Shown one piece after another: positions 9,278 to 19,018 of a stretch of DNA of 64,000 bases; positions within the stretch are counted from its first letter, which is position 1; each line of letters begins with the position of its first letter. A program made the position numbers and the translations under genes. This DNA is from Bacteroidales bacterium (GTDB taxonomy: Bacteria > Bacteroidota > Bacteroidia > Bacteroidales > Muribaculaceae). The notes beneath the pieces were generated by a model. It made no database searches. It was not told where the DNA came from and worked only from the letters and a program-made list of their open reading frames with translations. The DNA is taken from assembly GCA_014800685.1 (NCBI GenBank), contig JAAVFQ010000030.1, positions 1 to 64,000 on the forward strand, read 5' to 3'.

Positions 9278-10383
9278 TAAGTCCGATACCACTTCGCATA
9301 CATATTCTTACTTCCGGGTATCCTGAGGTGGAGAAATGCCCTGACGGCTTCATACTCCATAATGGACTGATAGGCAAAGACTTTCATTGGCATAGCAAGA
9401 AGACATTACATTTCAGGGGTGATTATGAGATCATTAACGGTCGCCTAATCTCCTCTATTGACGTAGAGCAATATCTTTGCTCCGTCATTGCCTCAGAGAT
9501 GAATCCCGAAGCTCCTGCGGAATTTTTAAAAGCACACGCAGTAATTTCACGTTCATGGGCTATGGGAAAAATTCTTGGAACACATGCCGCTCTCTCCCCC
9601 AATGAATCCATACATTCCTCTGACACAATTATAGGCTTCAATGACACCGGCGACCATAGAGACTTTCATGTATGCAACGATGATCATTGCCAGAGATATC
9701 AAGGCATTCCCGATGACAGTAATAGAAAAAGAGTAGCAGAAGAGGCTGTAGAAGCCACTCGGGGACTTGTGCTCACGGACTCCGACGGCAACATTGCAGA
9801 TGCTCGCTTCTCAAAGCATTGCGGCGGTCACACCGAGCTCTTCTCTACCTGCTGGCAAGAGAATGACCCTCATTATCTGAAGAGTTTTGAAGATCCATTC
9901 TGCGACTTGTCTGACATGAAGGAGACTGATAGAAACGCCTTCTTATCCACCATTCTTAATGATTATGACTTAGGAACTCCCTTCAAAGTCTGGAGCGTAG
10001 AATTGACTCGGGAGGAAATAAGAAAATACATTCATGACAAGTTCGGACACGACACTGGTCAAATCCAAGCATTAGCACCCCTGCAGCGCGGCCCGTCAGG
10101 CCGAATCAAAATGCTGAGAATAGTAGCCGACCATCCCCTTACTCTCGGCAAAGAGCTATTCATCAGGAGAGCCCTGAGCCCAAGCCACCTTCTATCCTCC
10201 GATTTCCAAATCACTGAAACTCAGCAAGGCTTCCGCCTCGACGGAAAAGGATGGGGACACGGAGTAGGCCTTTGCCAGATTGGCGCTGCTCGTATGGCGA
10301 AGGAGGGTGCTGATTTCCGCCAGATTCTGAATTTTTATTATCCCACTGCGACACTCACAGATTGGAATAACCATCCGTATTAA
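9274..10383 (+). CDS. SpoIID/LytB domain protein, apparently without export signal
   Basis: The 369 residues carry a SpoIID domain: [26 protein letters not shown] near residue 70 (the Glu matches the catalytic Glu of SpoIID), Cys/His clusters HVCNDDHC and [14 protein letters not shown], and [19 protein letters not shown] near residue 325. SpoIID enzymes are lytic transglycosylases for peptidoglycan lacking stem peptides. The N-terminus ([16 protein letters not shown]) shows no signal peptide, although the substrate of known homologues lies outside the membrane; this is odd. The start is fixed by the ATGA overlap with the DUF4922 gene. lepA follows with its own promoter. Family certain, cellular location and substrate uncertain. 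Confidence 0.9.
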   Translation: MISPIPLRIHILTSGYPEVEKCPDGFILHNGLIGKDFHWHSKKTLHFRGDYEIINGRLISSIDVEQYLCSVIASEMNPEAPAEFLKAHAVISRSWAMGKILGTHAALSPNESIHSSDTIIGFNDTGDHRDFHVCNDDHCQRYQGIPDDSNRKRVAEEAVEATRGLVLTDSDGNIADARFSKHCGGHTELFSTCWQENDPHYLKSFEDPFCDLSDMKETDRNAFLSTILNDYDLGTPFKVWSVELTREEIRKYIHDKFGHDTGQIQALAPLQRGPSGRIKMLRIVADHPLTLGKELFIRRALSPSHLLSSDFQITETQQGFRLDGKGWGHGVGLCQIGAARMAKEGADFRQILNFYYPTATLTDWNNHPY

Positions 10384-10441
10384 GCCTGAAGTTTCTAAGA
10401 GCTTTATATTGCCTAAATTTCCATTATCCCAAACTTTTTTG

Positions 10442-10449
10442 TATCTTTG
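10442..10449 (+). promoter_or_regulatory. -7 box of the lepA promoter
   Basis: TATCTTTG lies 20 bases before the lepA ATG. TTTC at 10418-10421 sits at the usual 20-base distance and is a one-mismatch -33 box. Confidence 0.65.
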
Positions 10450-10469
10450 CAGGTCAATTCTCAGCACGC

Positions 10470-12257
10470 ATGAAGAATATTCGAAATTTTTGCATAATAG
10501 CACATATCGACCACGGCAAGTCAACCTTGGCTGACCGTCTGCTCGAACGAACCAATACCGTATCGGCAAAGGACATGGAAAATCAAGTCCTTGACGATAT
10601 GGACCTTGAACGTGAACGAGGCATAACCATCAAGAGCCATGCGATACAGATGGACTGGGAACAGGATGGCGAACGCTATACCCTTAATCTGATAGACACT
10701 CCGGGACACGTGGATTTCTCATACGAAGTGTCGCGCTCTATCGCCGCTTGCGAAGGAGCCCTCCTGATAGTCGATGCCTCGCAGGGCATTCAGGCTCAGA
10801 CCATTTCTAATCTCTACATGGCCATTGATAATGATCTGGAGATAATTCCTGTAATCAACAAATGCGATCTCGACTCAGCAAACCCCGATGAGGTGGAAGA
10901 CCAGATTGTCGACCTTTTGGGATGTGACCCTTCTGAAGTGATAAGGGCCAGCGGAAAGACCGGTCAAGGCATTGATGAGATCTTAAATGCAATCGTTACT
11001 CGTGTGCCCGCTCCGAAAGGCGATCCTGACGCTCCTCTCCAGGCTCTGATTTTCGACTCGGTATTCAACCCCTTCAGAGGCATCATCGCTTACTATAAGA
11101 TAGTCAACGGCACTATCAAAACCGGAGACTTCGTAAAGTTTGTCTCCACCGGGAAAGAGTATGATGCAGATGAAATAGGCGTTCTGAAGCTTGAAATGTC
11201 ACCTCGAAAGGAGCTTTCTGCAGGAAATGTAGGCTACATCATTTCAGGCATCAAAACCTCCCGCGAAGTTCGGGTCGGCGATACCATCACTCACGTCAAA
11301 AATCCTTGTGAGAACGCCATCGAGGGGTTTGAGGAGGTAAAGCCTATGGTCTTTGCCGGCGTTTATCCCATAGAGACCGAAGATTTTGAAAACCTTAGAG
11401 CCTCTCTGGAAAAACTTCAGCTCAACGATGCCTCTCTCACATTTCAGCCGGAATCATCGGCTGCCCTCGGATTTGGATTCCGTTGCGGATTTCTCGGGCT
11501 CCTTCACATGGAGATTATTCAGGAACGACTCGGACGCGAATTTGACATGGATGTCATCACGACTGTGCCCAACGTGTCATATAGAGTCTTTGATAAGAAA
11601 GGGAATATGACTGAGGTGCATAACCCCTCAGGACTCCCGGAGCCAACCCTCATCGACCATATTGAGGAGCCCTACATCAGATCCTCTATCATTACACAGG
11701 CAGATTATATCGGCCCTATCATGACCCTATGCCTGGGTAAGCGTGCAGAGCTCGTAAAGCAGGAATATATCAGCGGTAACCGTCTGGAACTGACTTTTGA
11801 TATGCCTCTGGGTGAAATTGTCATTGACTTCTATGACAAGCTGAAAAGTATCTCAAAAGGCTACGCATCGTTTGACTATCACATTCATGATTTCCGCCCC
11901 TCTAATCTGGTGAAGCTTGACATTCTTCTTAATGGAGAATCTGTTGATGCTCTGTCCACCCTCACTCATGCCGACAATGCTGTGCGCTTCGGTAGAAGAA
12001 TGTGTGAGAAACTGAAGGAGCTAATCCCGCGTCAGCAATTTGACATTGCCATTCAGGCAGCCATTGGAGCGAAAATCATTGCGAGAGAAACGATTAAGGC
12101 AGTTAGAAAAGACGTAACCGCCAAGTGTTACGGTGGCGACATCTCTCGTAAACGCAAACTGCTGGAGAAGCAGAAAGCAGGTAAGAAACGTATGAAGCAG
12201 ATAGGAAGCGTGGAAGTACCCCAAAAGGCTTTCCTCGCAGTCCTTAAACTTGACTGA
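10470..12257 (+). CDS. lepA: Elongation factor 4 (LepA), ribosome back-translocase GTPase
   Basis: The 595 residues have the LepA architecture: a G domain with the P-loop AHIDHGKST (about 11-19), RGITIKSHA switch I, DTPGHVDF (G3) and NKCDLD (G4). EF-G-like domains II, III and V follow, then the LepA-specific C-terminal domain ending in [34 protein letters not shown]. That ending is diagnostic and separates it from EF-G and BipA. It binds ribosomes under ionic or elongation stress. Its own -7 box lies between it and the SpoIID gene, and a bidirectional terminator ends it. Confidence 0.98.
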   Translation: MKNIRNFCIIAHIDHGKSTLADRLLERTNTVSAKDMENQVLDDMDLERERGITIKSHAIQMDWEQDGERYTLNLIDTPGHVDFSYEVSRSIAACEGALLIVDASQGIQAQTISNLYMAIDNDLEIIPVINKCDLDSANPDEVEDQIVDLLGCDPSEVIRASGKTGQGIDEILNAIVTRVPAPKGDPDAPLQALIFDSVFNPFRGIIAYYKIVNGTIKTGDFVKFVSTGKEYDADEIGVLKLEMSPRKELSAGNVGYIISGIKTSREVRVGDTITHVKNPCENAIEGFEEVKPMVFAGVYPIETEDFENLRASLEKLQLNDASLTFQPESSAALGFGFRCGFLGLLHMEIIQERLGREFDMDVITTVPNVSYRVFDKKGNMTEVHNPSGLPEPTLIDHIEEPYIRSSIITQADYIGPIMTLCLGKRAELVKQEYISGNRLELTFDMPLGEIVIDFYDKLKSISKGYASFDYHIHDFRPSNLVKLDILLNGESVDALSTLTHADNAVRFGRRMCEKLKELIPRQQFDIAIQAAIGAKIIARETIKAVRKDVTAKCYGGDISRKRKLLEKQKAGKKRMKQIGSVEVPQKAFLAVLKLD

Positions 12258-12294
12258 TCGGCTGAAAGACAGTAAGTACAGGTATAATACTCTT

Positions 12295-12335
12295 AGAGGG
12301 CGCATCAAAAATTTGCATTTTTTGACGTGCCCTCT
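12295..12335. terminator. Bidirectional terminator between lepA and the HAD phosphatase gene
   Basis: AGAGGGC-GCATCAAAAA pairs with TTTTTTGACGTGCCCTCT. The A and T runs inside and beside the stem allow it to work on both strands of this convergent junction. Confidence 0.8.
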
Positions 12336-12410
12336 CTTGTATGTTTACTTTTAAATGATTTTAGCAAAAAGAGAGATTCTGGGACGGATAGTTCTCAGCG
12401 GGATATTTTC

Positions 12411-13064
12411 TCAGAATCTATCGTGTATGAACTGCAAAATCTCTGCCGGCTGACTGACCACGTGATCCGCATAGGCTTTACGAAGTTCACTCACCGGACG
12501 GAATCCCCAGGTCACTCCGACGCTTTCCACACAGGCTCTGCGCGCTGTCTCCATATCCACCGCCGAGTCGCCGATGTAGAGCACGTCACGCTTTGGAGTA
12601 GGGAATTCTGAAAGCACTGAAAACACAATAGAAGGATCAGGTTTTGCCGGACGCTCAGGCACGTTACCCTTTATTGAGACAAAGTCAATATCCGGAAAAA
12701 AATGACGGACTATCTTTTCAGTCGCCTCCTGATACTTATTAGATGCGACTGCGATAGCTATATTATTGGCTCTTAATTCTTTAAGAAGCTCAGGAATCCC
12801 CGGATACGGTATTGTGGTGTCGGTGCAATGCACATCATAATACTCACGGAAGATGGCGAATAGCTCCTCAATCTCGGCAGGTTCCGCATCAGGATGTGCC
12901 CGCTCTATCAGCTTTCTAACTCCATTTCCCACCATGTAGTTATAGGCCTTTATCGGGTGCTCGGGATAGCCCTTCTTCGAGAGAGCATAATTAGTGGCAG
13001 CGCCAAGATCACTTATCGTATTCAGAAGCGTACCATCCAAATCGAAAATTGCTAATTTCTTCAT
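12411..13064 (-). CDS. gph: HAD-family hydrolase, phosphoglycolate phosphatase-like
   Basis: The 217 residues have all four HAD motifs. Motif I is FDLDGTLLNT with the two catalytic Asp. The cap helices contain NYMVGNGVRKLIERA. Motif II/III is VASNKYQEATEKIV, and motif IV is YIGDSAVDMETARRA. Length and cap type match phosphoglycolate phosphatases, which remove 2-phosphoglycolate formed after repair of oxidised DNA ends, though related enzymes act on other sugar phosphates. The ATG at 13064 was chosen because LAIFDLDGT must lie at the N-terminus; the longer frame only extends into the intergenic gap. It starts 22 bases after the outer membrane protein gene ends, so they probably share a transcript. 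Confidence 0.85.
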   Translation of the reverse strand: MKKLAIFDLDGTLLNTISDLGAATNYALSKKGYPEHPIKAYNYMVGNGVRKLIERAHPDAEPAEIEELFAIFREYYDVHCTDTTIPYPGIPELLKELRANNIAIAVASNKYQEATEKIVRHFFPDIDFVSIKGNVPERPAKPDPSIVFSVLSEFPTPKRDVLYIGDSAVDMETARRACVESVGVTWGFRPVSELRKAYADHVVSQPAEILQFIHDRF

Positions 13065-13086
13065 AGTCAGAATATTTGTAATAATG

Positions 13087-15492
13087 TCAGAATGGATAGC
13101 CAATAGAGAAATGAAAGCTGCTGTCTCTGCCCCATTTGGGATGAACAAGAGGCCATGCTACGGCTCCCTCAGCGGGATTATGCGCCTTCATTCCTAAGTC
13201 AAAGCGGAGGAGAAAATAGTTGAAATCCAATCTGATTCCCACTCCGTAAGCGGCTGCAATCTCTTTATAAAATTCATTGAAATAGAAGCAACCGCCCGGT
13301 TGCTCAGGATAGTTCCTGATAGTCCATATATTTCCGGCATCAATAAAGAGTGCACCCTCTATGACCCAGAAGAGTTTGGCGCGATATTCAGCATTGAGAA
13401 GCAGGCGTATATCTCCACATTGGAAGATAAAGTCGCTTACGGAATTGCTCCCTCTATATTTTCCCGGTCCGAGAGTGCGCACATCCCATCCTCTCACTCC
13501 ATTCGCACCGCCTCCATAAAAGCGTTTTTCAAAGGGAAGAACGTATGAATTGCCGTAGGGCACCCCCACACCTATGCCGGCATGAAATGCTATCGAATTT
13601 CTGTTGTCGAAATAATGAATATAGCCAAAGTCGCCATCCACTTTGAAATATTGGGAATAGCGAATTCCGAACACCTTATAGGGATTGGTGTGAAAATTGC
13701 GTCTCGGCGTAAATATGGAATTTATTAGGAAAAGAAGATTGCCGGCTATCTCTCCATTCACTCTTATGGTGTAGACATCGCGTTGCATTCCACGCGTCCA
13801 AAGATGCTCTCTCCTCTTATTTGTATGATAAAACTGATAACCCATACGCTCTATGAAGTGGTCTTCATAGCTGTATCTGAGCAAAGGGTTGTCCGGGGCA
13901 ATTTCATTTATAAATCCATTCGTACTCTCAGGCAAATATACGTAATTGATATCCAAGGGTGTGAAAACGTGTCTGTTGGACGTCGCACTCTCCGACCAGC
14001 GATATGACCATCCGGCCGTGCCAATTATTCTTGTATATTCCGGTCGTTCCTGATAGTTCAGCGAAACGTTAAATTCCGTCTTAGCCTGTATCTTTCTTTT
14101 GAAGCTCTCCTTGAGCAGCGGTGCTTTGAATTTCGGGAAAGACACTCCGGCCTCTACCGAATATTCCATATATCTGTTATGGATAAAGCCCTCAAGATTA
14201 CCACTGACCGACTCGTAAGCACCCCGAAATTTTGCAGTCAACGTCTCGCTTCCCTTGCCTACATTCCTATGAGTATAAGTCACGGAAGCCGCTATGCCGA
14301 GGTCCCCTTCAGAGTGAGTGCCCTCAAGTTCGAGCGCTACCGACTGAGACTTTGCGGGGGTGAGTAGAATATACGCATCAAGAAATTCCGTATCTCCTAA
14401 GCTCCCCGAAGGCACGAATCTAATATTTGCAAATTTAAGGATACCGAGTCGGGAAAGGGCCCGGTGCGTACGCGTCACGTTTATCTCCTTATACTCTTCA
14501 CCCGGATGCAGATAGCAATTATCATAAAGCACAGACGGCCGCAGATATCTATCTTTGCCATATATTATCTCAATTCCTTTGTAATGGACGCTATCGATAC
14601 CTGTAGCCGTGGCAAGTTCTTCCATTCTGGCCGGGTCATAGTCGGTGATATACTCCACACGCCTGATTATGTGTCTGAGGTGATGATTCCTGCTTTGCAC
14701 GGCACCTCCTCCTTGCATATTGGAGAAATCGCTGATTTTCACCAGGAGTTCTACATCACTGCTCCCTGCAGTGGTGTCTGCTACGAAAGTTACATTCTCC
14801 TTTACGAAAGTGTAATAACCCTTATTCCTTAAATGGTTCGTTATAACTGCCTGCTCTTTCTCGAGAATGTCTTTATCAAGAGGGTCTCCCTCACGAATAA
14901 CGAAGTGGAGGCTATCAGATATTACGATATTGCGGAGCGTATCGTCCGGGAACTCATATTTTATAGAAGATATGCGATGCGGACTCCCCGGCATGAGGCG
15001 GTAAGTCACTTTAGCCTTACGTTTCGCCGCGTCCATAAGAGTGTCGGAGGTTACTTTTGCATCCAGATACCCCTTATTGACGAGAGCTTTGCGCAGTTGG
15101 CTCTCGCTTGACAATCTTAGAGTGCTGTCATATATCACCGGGGGCTCACCGAGTTTGCGTATCCACCGATTCCACCATTTGGTAGTGTCCTTGCCCGACA
15201 TATTGTAAATATCGAGACGAAACTTTGTGCTCCATAGCATTTTATGGTTGGGCTGCTGACGCACGTAAAGCATCATTTCCTGCTCTGTCACCGACTTCGT
15301 AGAGTCTTCTATCTCCAGCGACACCTTGTCAAGAAGATAGCTTCCGGCAGGCACATGGCGCGCGCTGCTGCATCCTTGAAAAAGCAGCACACTGAGTATT
15401 ATGCAAATTATTCCATACCGGTATTTCAAAACTTTCAGGCAATAATATTCTGCAAATTTAACACTTTTTTTCGGCATCTCAAGCGCAGTCAT
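13087..15492 (-). CDS. BamA/TamA-family outer membrane protein (surface antigen D15) with lipobox
   Basis: The 801 residues begin with a hydrophobic segment ending in LLFQGCSSA, a lipobox, so the N-terminus is probably lipidated in the periplasm. POTRA-like repeats fill about 50-330 (for example LRKALVNKGYLDAKVTSD and VITNHLRNKGYYTFV). The C-terminal Omp85 barrel (about 400-801) has FYGGGANGVRGWDVRTLGPG, the conserved VRGW/VRGF loop motif, and ends in SFHFSIGYPF with a terminal aromatic. Likely role: TamA-like assembly or translocation of outer membrane proteins. ATGs at 15492 and 15477 are both possible starts. It diverges from umuC across about 50 bases and precedes the phosphatase. Confidence 0.88.
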   Translation of the reverse strand: MTALEMPKKSVKFAEYYCLKVLKYRYGIICIILSVLLFQGCSSARHVPAGSYLLDKVSLEIEDSTKSVTEQEMMLYVRQQPNHKMLWSTKFRLDIYNMSGKDTTKWWNRWIRKLGEPPVIYDSTLRLSSESQLRKALVNKGYLDAKVTSDTLMDAAKRKAKVTYRLMPGSPHRISSIKYEFPDDTLRNIVISDSLHFVIREGDPLDKDILEKEQAVITNHLRNKGYYTFVKENVTFVADTTAGSSDVELLVKISDFSNMQGGGAVQSRNHHLRHIIRRVEYITDYDPARMEELATATGIDSVHYKGIEIIYGKDRYLRPSVLYDNCYLHPGEEYKEINVTRTHRALSRLGILKFANIRFVPSGSLGDTEFLDAYILLTPAKSQSVALELEGTHSEGDLGIAASVTYTHRNVGKGSETLTAKFRGAYESVSGNLEGFIHNRYMEYSVEAGVSFPKFKAPLLKESFKRKIQAKTEFNVSLNYQERPEYTRIIGTAGWSYRWSESATSNRHVFTPLDINYVYLPESTNGFINEIAPDNPLLRYSYEDHFIERMGYQFYHTNKRREHLWTRGMQRDVYTIRVNGEIAGNLLFLINSIFTPRRNFHTNPYKVFGIRYSQYFKVDGDFGYIHYFDNRNSIAFHAGIGVGVPYGNSYVLPFEKRFYGGGANGVRGWDVRTLGPGKYRGSNSVSDFIFQCGDIRLLLNAEYRAKLFWVIEGALFIDAGNIWTIRNYPEQPGGCFYFNEFYKEIAAAYGVGIRLDFNYFLLRFDLGMKAHNPAEGAVAWPLVHPKWGRDSSFHFSIGYPF

Positions 15493-15507
15493 CTCGAAAA
15501 CTTTTGC

Positions 15508-15515
15508 TATCTTTG
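15508..15515 (+). promoter_or_regulatory. -7 box upstream of umuC
   Basis: TATCTTTG lies 27 bases before the chosen ATG. No good TTTG is found 20 bases further upstream. No clear LexA-type palindrome was recognised in the 50-base divergent gap. Confidence 0.5.
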
Positions 15516-15542
15516 CATATCTTCTTGTAGACTCTTTTGCTT

Positions 15543-16802
15543 ATGTGGGGACTTGCCGACTGCAATAATTTCTTCGTTTCTTGCGAACGCACCCGCGACA
15601 AATCGCTTGTCGGGCGACCGGTCGTTGTGCTGAGTAATAATGACGGATGCGCGATTGCGAGAAGCAACGAAGCAAAGAAATTGGGCGTCAGAATGGGGCA
15701 ACCGGCTTTTGAATTAAGAGATCTCATTCATGATGGCAAACTGATTGCTCTCAGTGGCGATCACCTTCTTTATCGCAATATCTCCCTCAAGGTGCACGCT
15801 ATTATAGCAAGATTCGTGCCGAGGGCGCTCGATTATTCTGTAGATGAGTCTTTTCTTGATATCAACGGCATCCCTACCACTGCCCTCCCTATTATAGGTC
15901 ATGACATAGTCTCTTCCTGCCTCTCAGAGGCTGACATTCCGGTCACTGTAGGCTTCTCTCACACTAAGACGCTCGCAAAAATTGCCACTGAGTCCGGGAA
16001 GAAGGCCGGTATTAGTGTCCGCATCCTTGATGACCCTTCTGAGATAGAAAAACTCCTGGGAGATATGCCCATCAAAGATGTATGGGGCATAGGAAGAAGA
16101 TTGGCTTCAAAGCTGGCTGCGGAAGGGGTCTATTCCGCTCTCCAGTTTTCAAGGCGTCCGGTGCAGTGGATAAGGAAACTTATGGGCGTCAATGGTGAGA
16201 AGACTTGGAGAGAACTAAATGGCGAGCCATGCATAGATCTTTCTCACATCGGCCGCCAACTGCAAGACTCTATCAGCGAAACCCGCACTTTCCCTCAGGA
16301 TGAGAGTGATTACGACTATATCCGATCCAGAATAATTATTTATGCCTCTGACTGCGCACGGCGTCTGCGTGCCATGCGGGGAAGATGCCTATCCGTAACT
16401 GTTCTCCTGCGCACAAATAGATTTCACACTCAGAATGGATATTTTGCTCCGCAGGCTCATTTCTCTTTTCCTGTACCCGTCAATGACACCAACCTGATTA
16501 TCGAGGGAGCCATCTCTGCGCTTGACTCCATATATGATTTCAGACACAGATATAAAAGAGGAGGTGTGATTCTCTCTGACATCACTGCTGCCGAATGCTT
16601 TACTCCCTCTCTCTTTGCCGACATTGATGGTGAGAAAGAGATTGAGAAACGGCATCGGCCGGATCTGATGAAGGCTATTGACAATATCAACCGGGAAATA
16701 GGCCATCCTGCCATACGGTTAGCCTCTCAGCTTGTGGCCGGACAGCCCGGACACAACGACGGCTATTCATCATCATTCGGAGCCCCCTCCGACATCAGAT
16801 AA
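15543..16802 (+). CDS. umuC: Y-family DNA polymerase, UmuC (Pol V catalytic subunit)-like
   Basis: A translesion polymerase of 419 residues. The N-terminus MWGLADCNNFFVSCER holds the first metal-binding Asp. VVVLSNNDGCAIARSNEAKKLGV is the UmuC nucleotide-binding signature, and DYSVDESFLDI carries the catalytic DE pair. IKDVWGIGRRLASKLAAEGV is the thumb helix-hairpin-helix. The C-terminal little finger and UmuC extension (FAPQAHFSFPVPVNDTN) separate it from DinB. The ATG at 15543 was preferred over the TTG at 15537 because homologues start at M-x-GLADCNNF. Pol V normally needs UmuD, but no umuD is adjacent: the divergent neighbour is an outer membrane protein gene. Confidence 0.93.
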   Translation: MWGLADCNNFFVSCERTRDKSLVGRPVVVLSNNDGCAIARSNEAKKLGVRMGQPAFELRDLIHDGKLIALSGDHLLYRNISLKVHAIIARFVPRALDYSVDESFLDINGIPTTALPIIGHDIVSSCLSEADIPVTVGFSHTKTLAKIATESGKKAGISVRILDDPSEIEKLLGDMPIKDVWGIGRRLASKLAAEGVYSALQFSRRPVQWIRKLMGVNGEKTWRELNGEPCIDLSHIGRQLQDSISETRTFPQDESDYDYIRSRIIIYASDCARRLRAMRGRCLSVTVLLRTNRFHTQNGYFAPQAHFSFPVPVNDTNLIIEGAISALDSIYDFRHRYKRGGVILSDITAAECFTPSLFADIDGEKEIEKRHRPDLMKAIDNINREIGHPAIRLASQLVAGQPGHNDGYSSSFGAPSDIR

Positions 16803-16844
16803 ATAGCCGCTACGCCTCGACTTACCTATACGTAGATATTCTTT

Positions 16845-17732
16845 CTACTTAAGAAATCTTTTGGTAATTTCTCCGTATGCTTCGATTCGACGGTCTCTGA
16901 AGAATGGCCACCAACATCTGACGTTTTCTGTGCGTTCGGCATCTATCTCTACCACAGCCTGACAATTCTTGGCTTCAGGAGCCATAAAGAGTATTTCCCC
17001 CTGAGGGCCGGCAATGAAGCTCTGACCCCAGAAATCTATGCCGGAGGTGGCGCCGGAAGGATCAGCCTCAAAGCCACAACGATTCACGGAAATTACCGGC
17101 ACACCATTTGCCACCGCATGAGAACGCTGGATAATGGTCCATGCATCTATCTGCCGGCGCTTCTCCTCCTTCGTATCATCGGGATTCCAGCCTATGGCGG
17201 TAGGATAAATAAGCACCTCCGCCCCCTTCATGGCCATAATGCGGGCGGCTTCAGGATACCACTGATCCCAGCATACCAATACACCAAGCCGTCCTACGGA
17301 AGTGTCAATAGGTTCAAATCCCATATCGCCGGGAGTAAAGTAAAATTTCTCATAAAATCCGGGATCATCGGGTATGTGCATTTTTCTATACATCCCGGCT
17401 ATCTCTCCATCTTTTTCAAACACTACTGAGGTATTATGATAAAGACCGGGAGCGCGACGCTCGAAGGCGCTTGTCACAAGCACTACGCCATTCTCCTGCG
17501 CCAACCGTCCATAGAAGTCTGTAAATTCTCCGGGCAGTTCCACTCCGAGTGAGAAGTTGTCCACATCTTCAGTCTGGCAGAAATAGAGTGAGTCATGGAG
17601 TTCGGAAAGAACTATGATTTCAGCCCCTTCTGATGCAAGGTCTTCTATTGCCCTCTGGTTTCTGACTCTATTGAGATCTACATCCACATTATAGGCGCAT
17701 TGCAGTATCCCTATTTTAATATTATTATGCAT
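16845..17732 (-). CDS. aguB: N-carbamoylputrescine amidohydrolase
   Basis: A nitrilase-superfamily enzyme of 295 residues that converts N-carbamoylputrescine to putrescine, CO2 and ammonia. The Glu-Lys-Cys triad is visible: Glu in IIVLSELHDSLYF, Lys in YRKMHIPDDPGFYEK and Cys in VLVCWDQWYPEAARI. The Cys segment, together with YPTAIGWNPDD and VISVNRCGFE, matches AguB specifically. It starts 40 bases after aguA, which supplies its substrate, and the two should share the promoter at 18908-18939. The gene converges with umuC, and no strong terminator is visible in the 42-base gap. Confidence 0.95.
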   Translation of the reverse strand: MHNNIKIGILQCAYNVDVDLNRVRNQRAIEDLASEGAEIIVLSELHDSLYFCQTEDVDNFSLGVELPGEFTDFYGRLAQENGVVLVTSAFERRAPGLYHNTSVVFEKDGEIAGMYRKMHIPDDPGFYEKFYFTPGDMGFEPIDTSVGRLGVLVCWDQWYPEAARIMAMKGAEVLIYPTAIGWNPDDTKEEKRRQIDAWTIIQRSHAVANGVPVISVNRCGFEADPSGATSGIDFWGQSFIAGPQGEILFMAPEAKNCQAVVEIDAERTENVRCWWPFFRDRRIEAYGEITKRFLK

Positions 17733-17772
17733 ATCTTTTTTGATTCTTTGTCAAGTGAATAAGATTAAATCT

Positions 17773-18813
17773 TCATCTCCACACATCACTCAGTATTCCT
17801 CCGGGTAGCTGCATTGTGGCGCAATGAAGCGAACCGTGCTGTCTTAGTAAAGTCTTGCAGTCTACCGGGATTACATTATGATTTGGATAAGCGATTCTTA
17901 CACTCTGGCAGGCAAGCGTGTCAAGAGTAGGATTTCCATAGACGGGCATAAAAATGTTACGCGGAGTCACAAGATAGTTCGCGTAGGTGGCCGGAAGCCT
18001 GTTGCCCTCTTCATCGAAAACGGGAGATGGCAGTGGGAGCTCCACAAGATTATATGGCTCTCCCTCCTTCGTCCTGAACAATGTGAGCTGAGCGCGCATT
18101 TTCAGCAATTCTTCAAAATGCGAATCACGCTCATCACGGCAACCTGTGAAAATGATAGTATTTCCCGGACACAGTCTTGCGAGAGTGTCTATGTGCGAGT
18201 CTGTATCATCCCCTGCAAGCGCTCCATAATCGAGCCATAACACATGCTCAGCGCCGAGATACTCATGCAATCGCTCTGTCACTTCTGCCTTTGTGAGACC
18301 ACCATTGCGATTAGGTGAGCAGAGGCATCGCGTTGTGGTCATAACAGTTCCATGCCCGTCACTCTCCACCGAGCCTCCCTCAAGCACGTAGCCGCGCATA
18401 TTTCTATAGGCTCCATCGTCCAGTATGTGCTTTTCCTTAAGATGAAGATTCACGAGATTATCCTTATCAGAGGCAAACTTAAGCCCCCAACCGTTAAACC
18501 CGAAGTCAAGAGCACGCCGACGGTCACCACGCTCCACTGTAAGCGGTCCATAGTCTCTCGTCCAGGTATCATTATATTCCATCTTAATAAGGGTCAACCT
18601 CTCGGCCGGGATGCCGGACATAAGTTTCTCGGCGGCGTCCACATCATCTACCAGAAGCATTACATTCTCTCCGGCCGTGGTGAAAGCCTCAACGAGACGG
18701 CGGTATTGCCGCTGAGCTTCTTCGAGCACATATTCCCAATCTGTCCCTTTATGCGGAAGAGCCATGAGAATTGCATCGCATTGCTCCCATTCTGCGAAAA
18801 ATACTGTTTTCAT
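17773..18813 (-). CDS. aguA: Agmatine deiminase
   Basis: Converts agmatine to N-carbamoylputrescine and ammonia (346 residues, normal length). It has the guanidino-modifying enzyme fold. WTRDYGPL (84-91) and GGSVESDGHGTVMTT bind the substrate guanidine. DDTDSHIDTLARL contains the catalytic His, and HGSLHCATMQLPGG near the C-terminus contains the nucleophilic Cys. It is the first gene of the aguA-aguB pair, and together they form the two-step agmatine to putrescine route. No arginine decarboxylase is present in the window. Confidence 0.96.
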   Translation of the reverse strand: MKTVFFAEWEQCDAILMALPHKGTDWEYVLEEAQRQYRRLVEAFTTAGENVMLLVDDVDAAEKLMSGIPAERLTLIKMEYNDTWTRDYGPLTVERGDRRRALDFGFNGWGLKFASDKDNLVNLHLKEKHILDDGAYRNMRGYVLEGGSVESDGHGTVMTTTRCLCSPNRNGGLTKAEVTERLHEYLGAEHVLWLDYGALAGDDTDSHIDTLARLCPGNTIIFTGCRDERDSHFEELLKMRAQLTLFRTKEGEPYNLVELPLPSPVFDEEGNRLPATYANYLVTPRNIFMPVYGNPTLDTLACQSVRIAYPNHNVIPVDCKTLLRQHGSLHCATMQLPGGILSDVWR

Positions 18814-18907
18814 TATGCAATAGTTAAGCTGGTGATTAGCACAGGCTTCTGTTATTTAAGATGCCTGACGCCCTGGCAAGTAACCTAACAGGGACGTCTG
18901 CCGTCTA

Positions 18908-18939
18908 CAAAATTAATATTTTAATCTCATACCTCCAAA
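18908..18939 (-). promoter_or_regulatory. Bacteroidota-type promoter of aguAB
   Basis: On the minus strand, TTTG (18936-18939), 20 bases, TAATTTTG (18908-18915). The predicted leader to aguA is about 85-90 bases. Confidence 0.8.
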
Positions 18940-18964
18940 AATATCGTCCCCGGAAAATAGCAAA

Positions 18965-18993
18965 GGAGGTGACGGAACTATTCCGCCACCTCC
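18965..18993 (-). terminator. Terminator-like hairpin behind the M3 peptidase gene
   Basis: GGAGGTGaCGGAA pairs with TTCCGcCACCTCC around a three-base loop (ACT), with a single mismatch in 13 positions. On the minus strand it is followed by TTTGCTATTTT, so it is a moderate terminator. Confidence 0.6.
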
Positions 18994-19018
18994 AGAACTT
19001 TAGGATTATATGCCCAAC

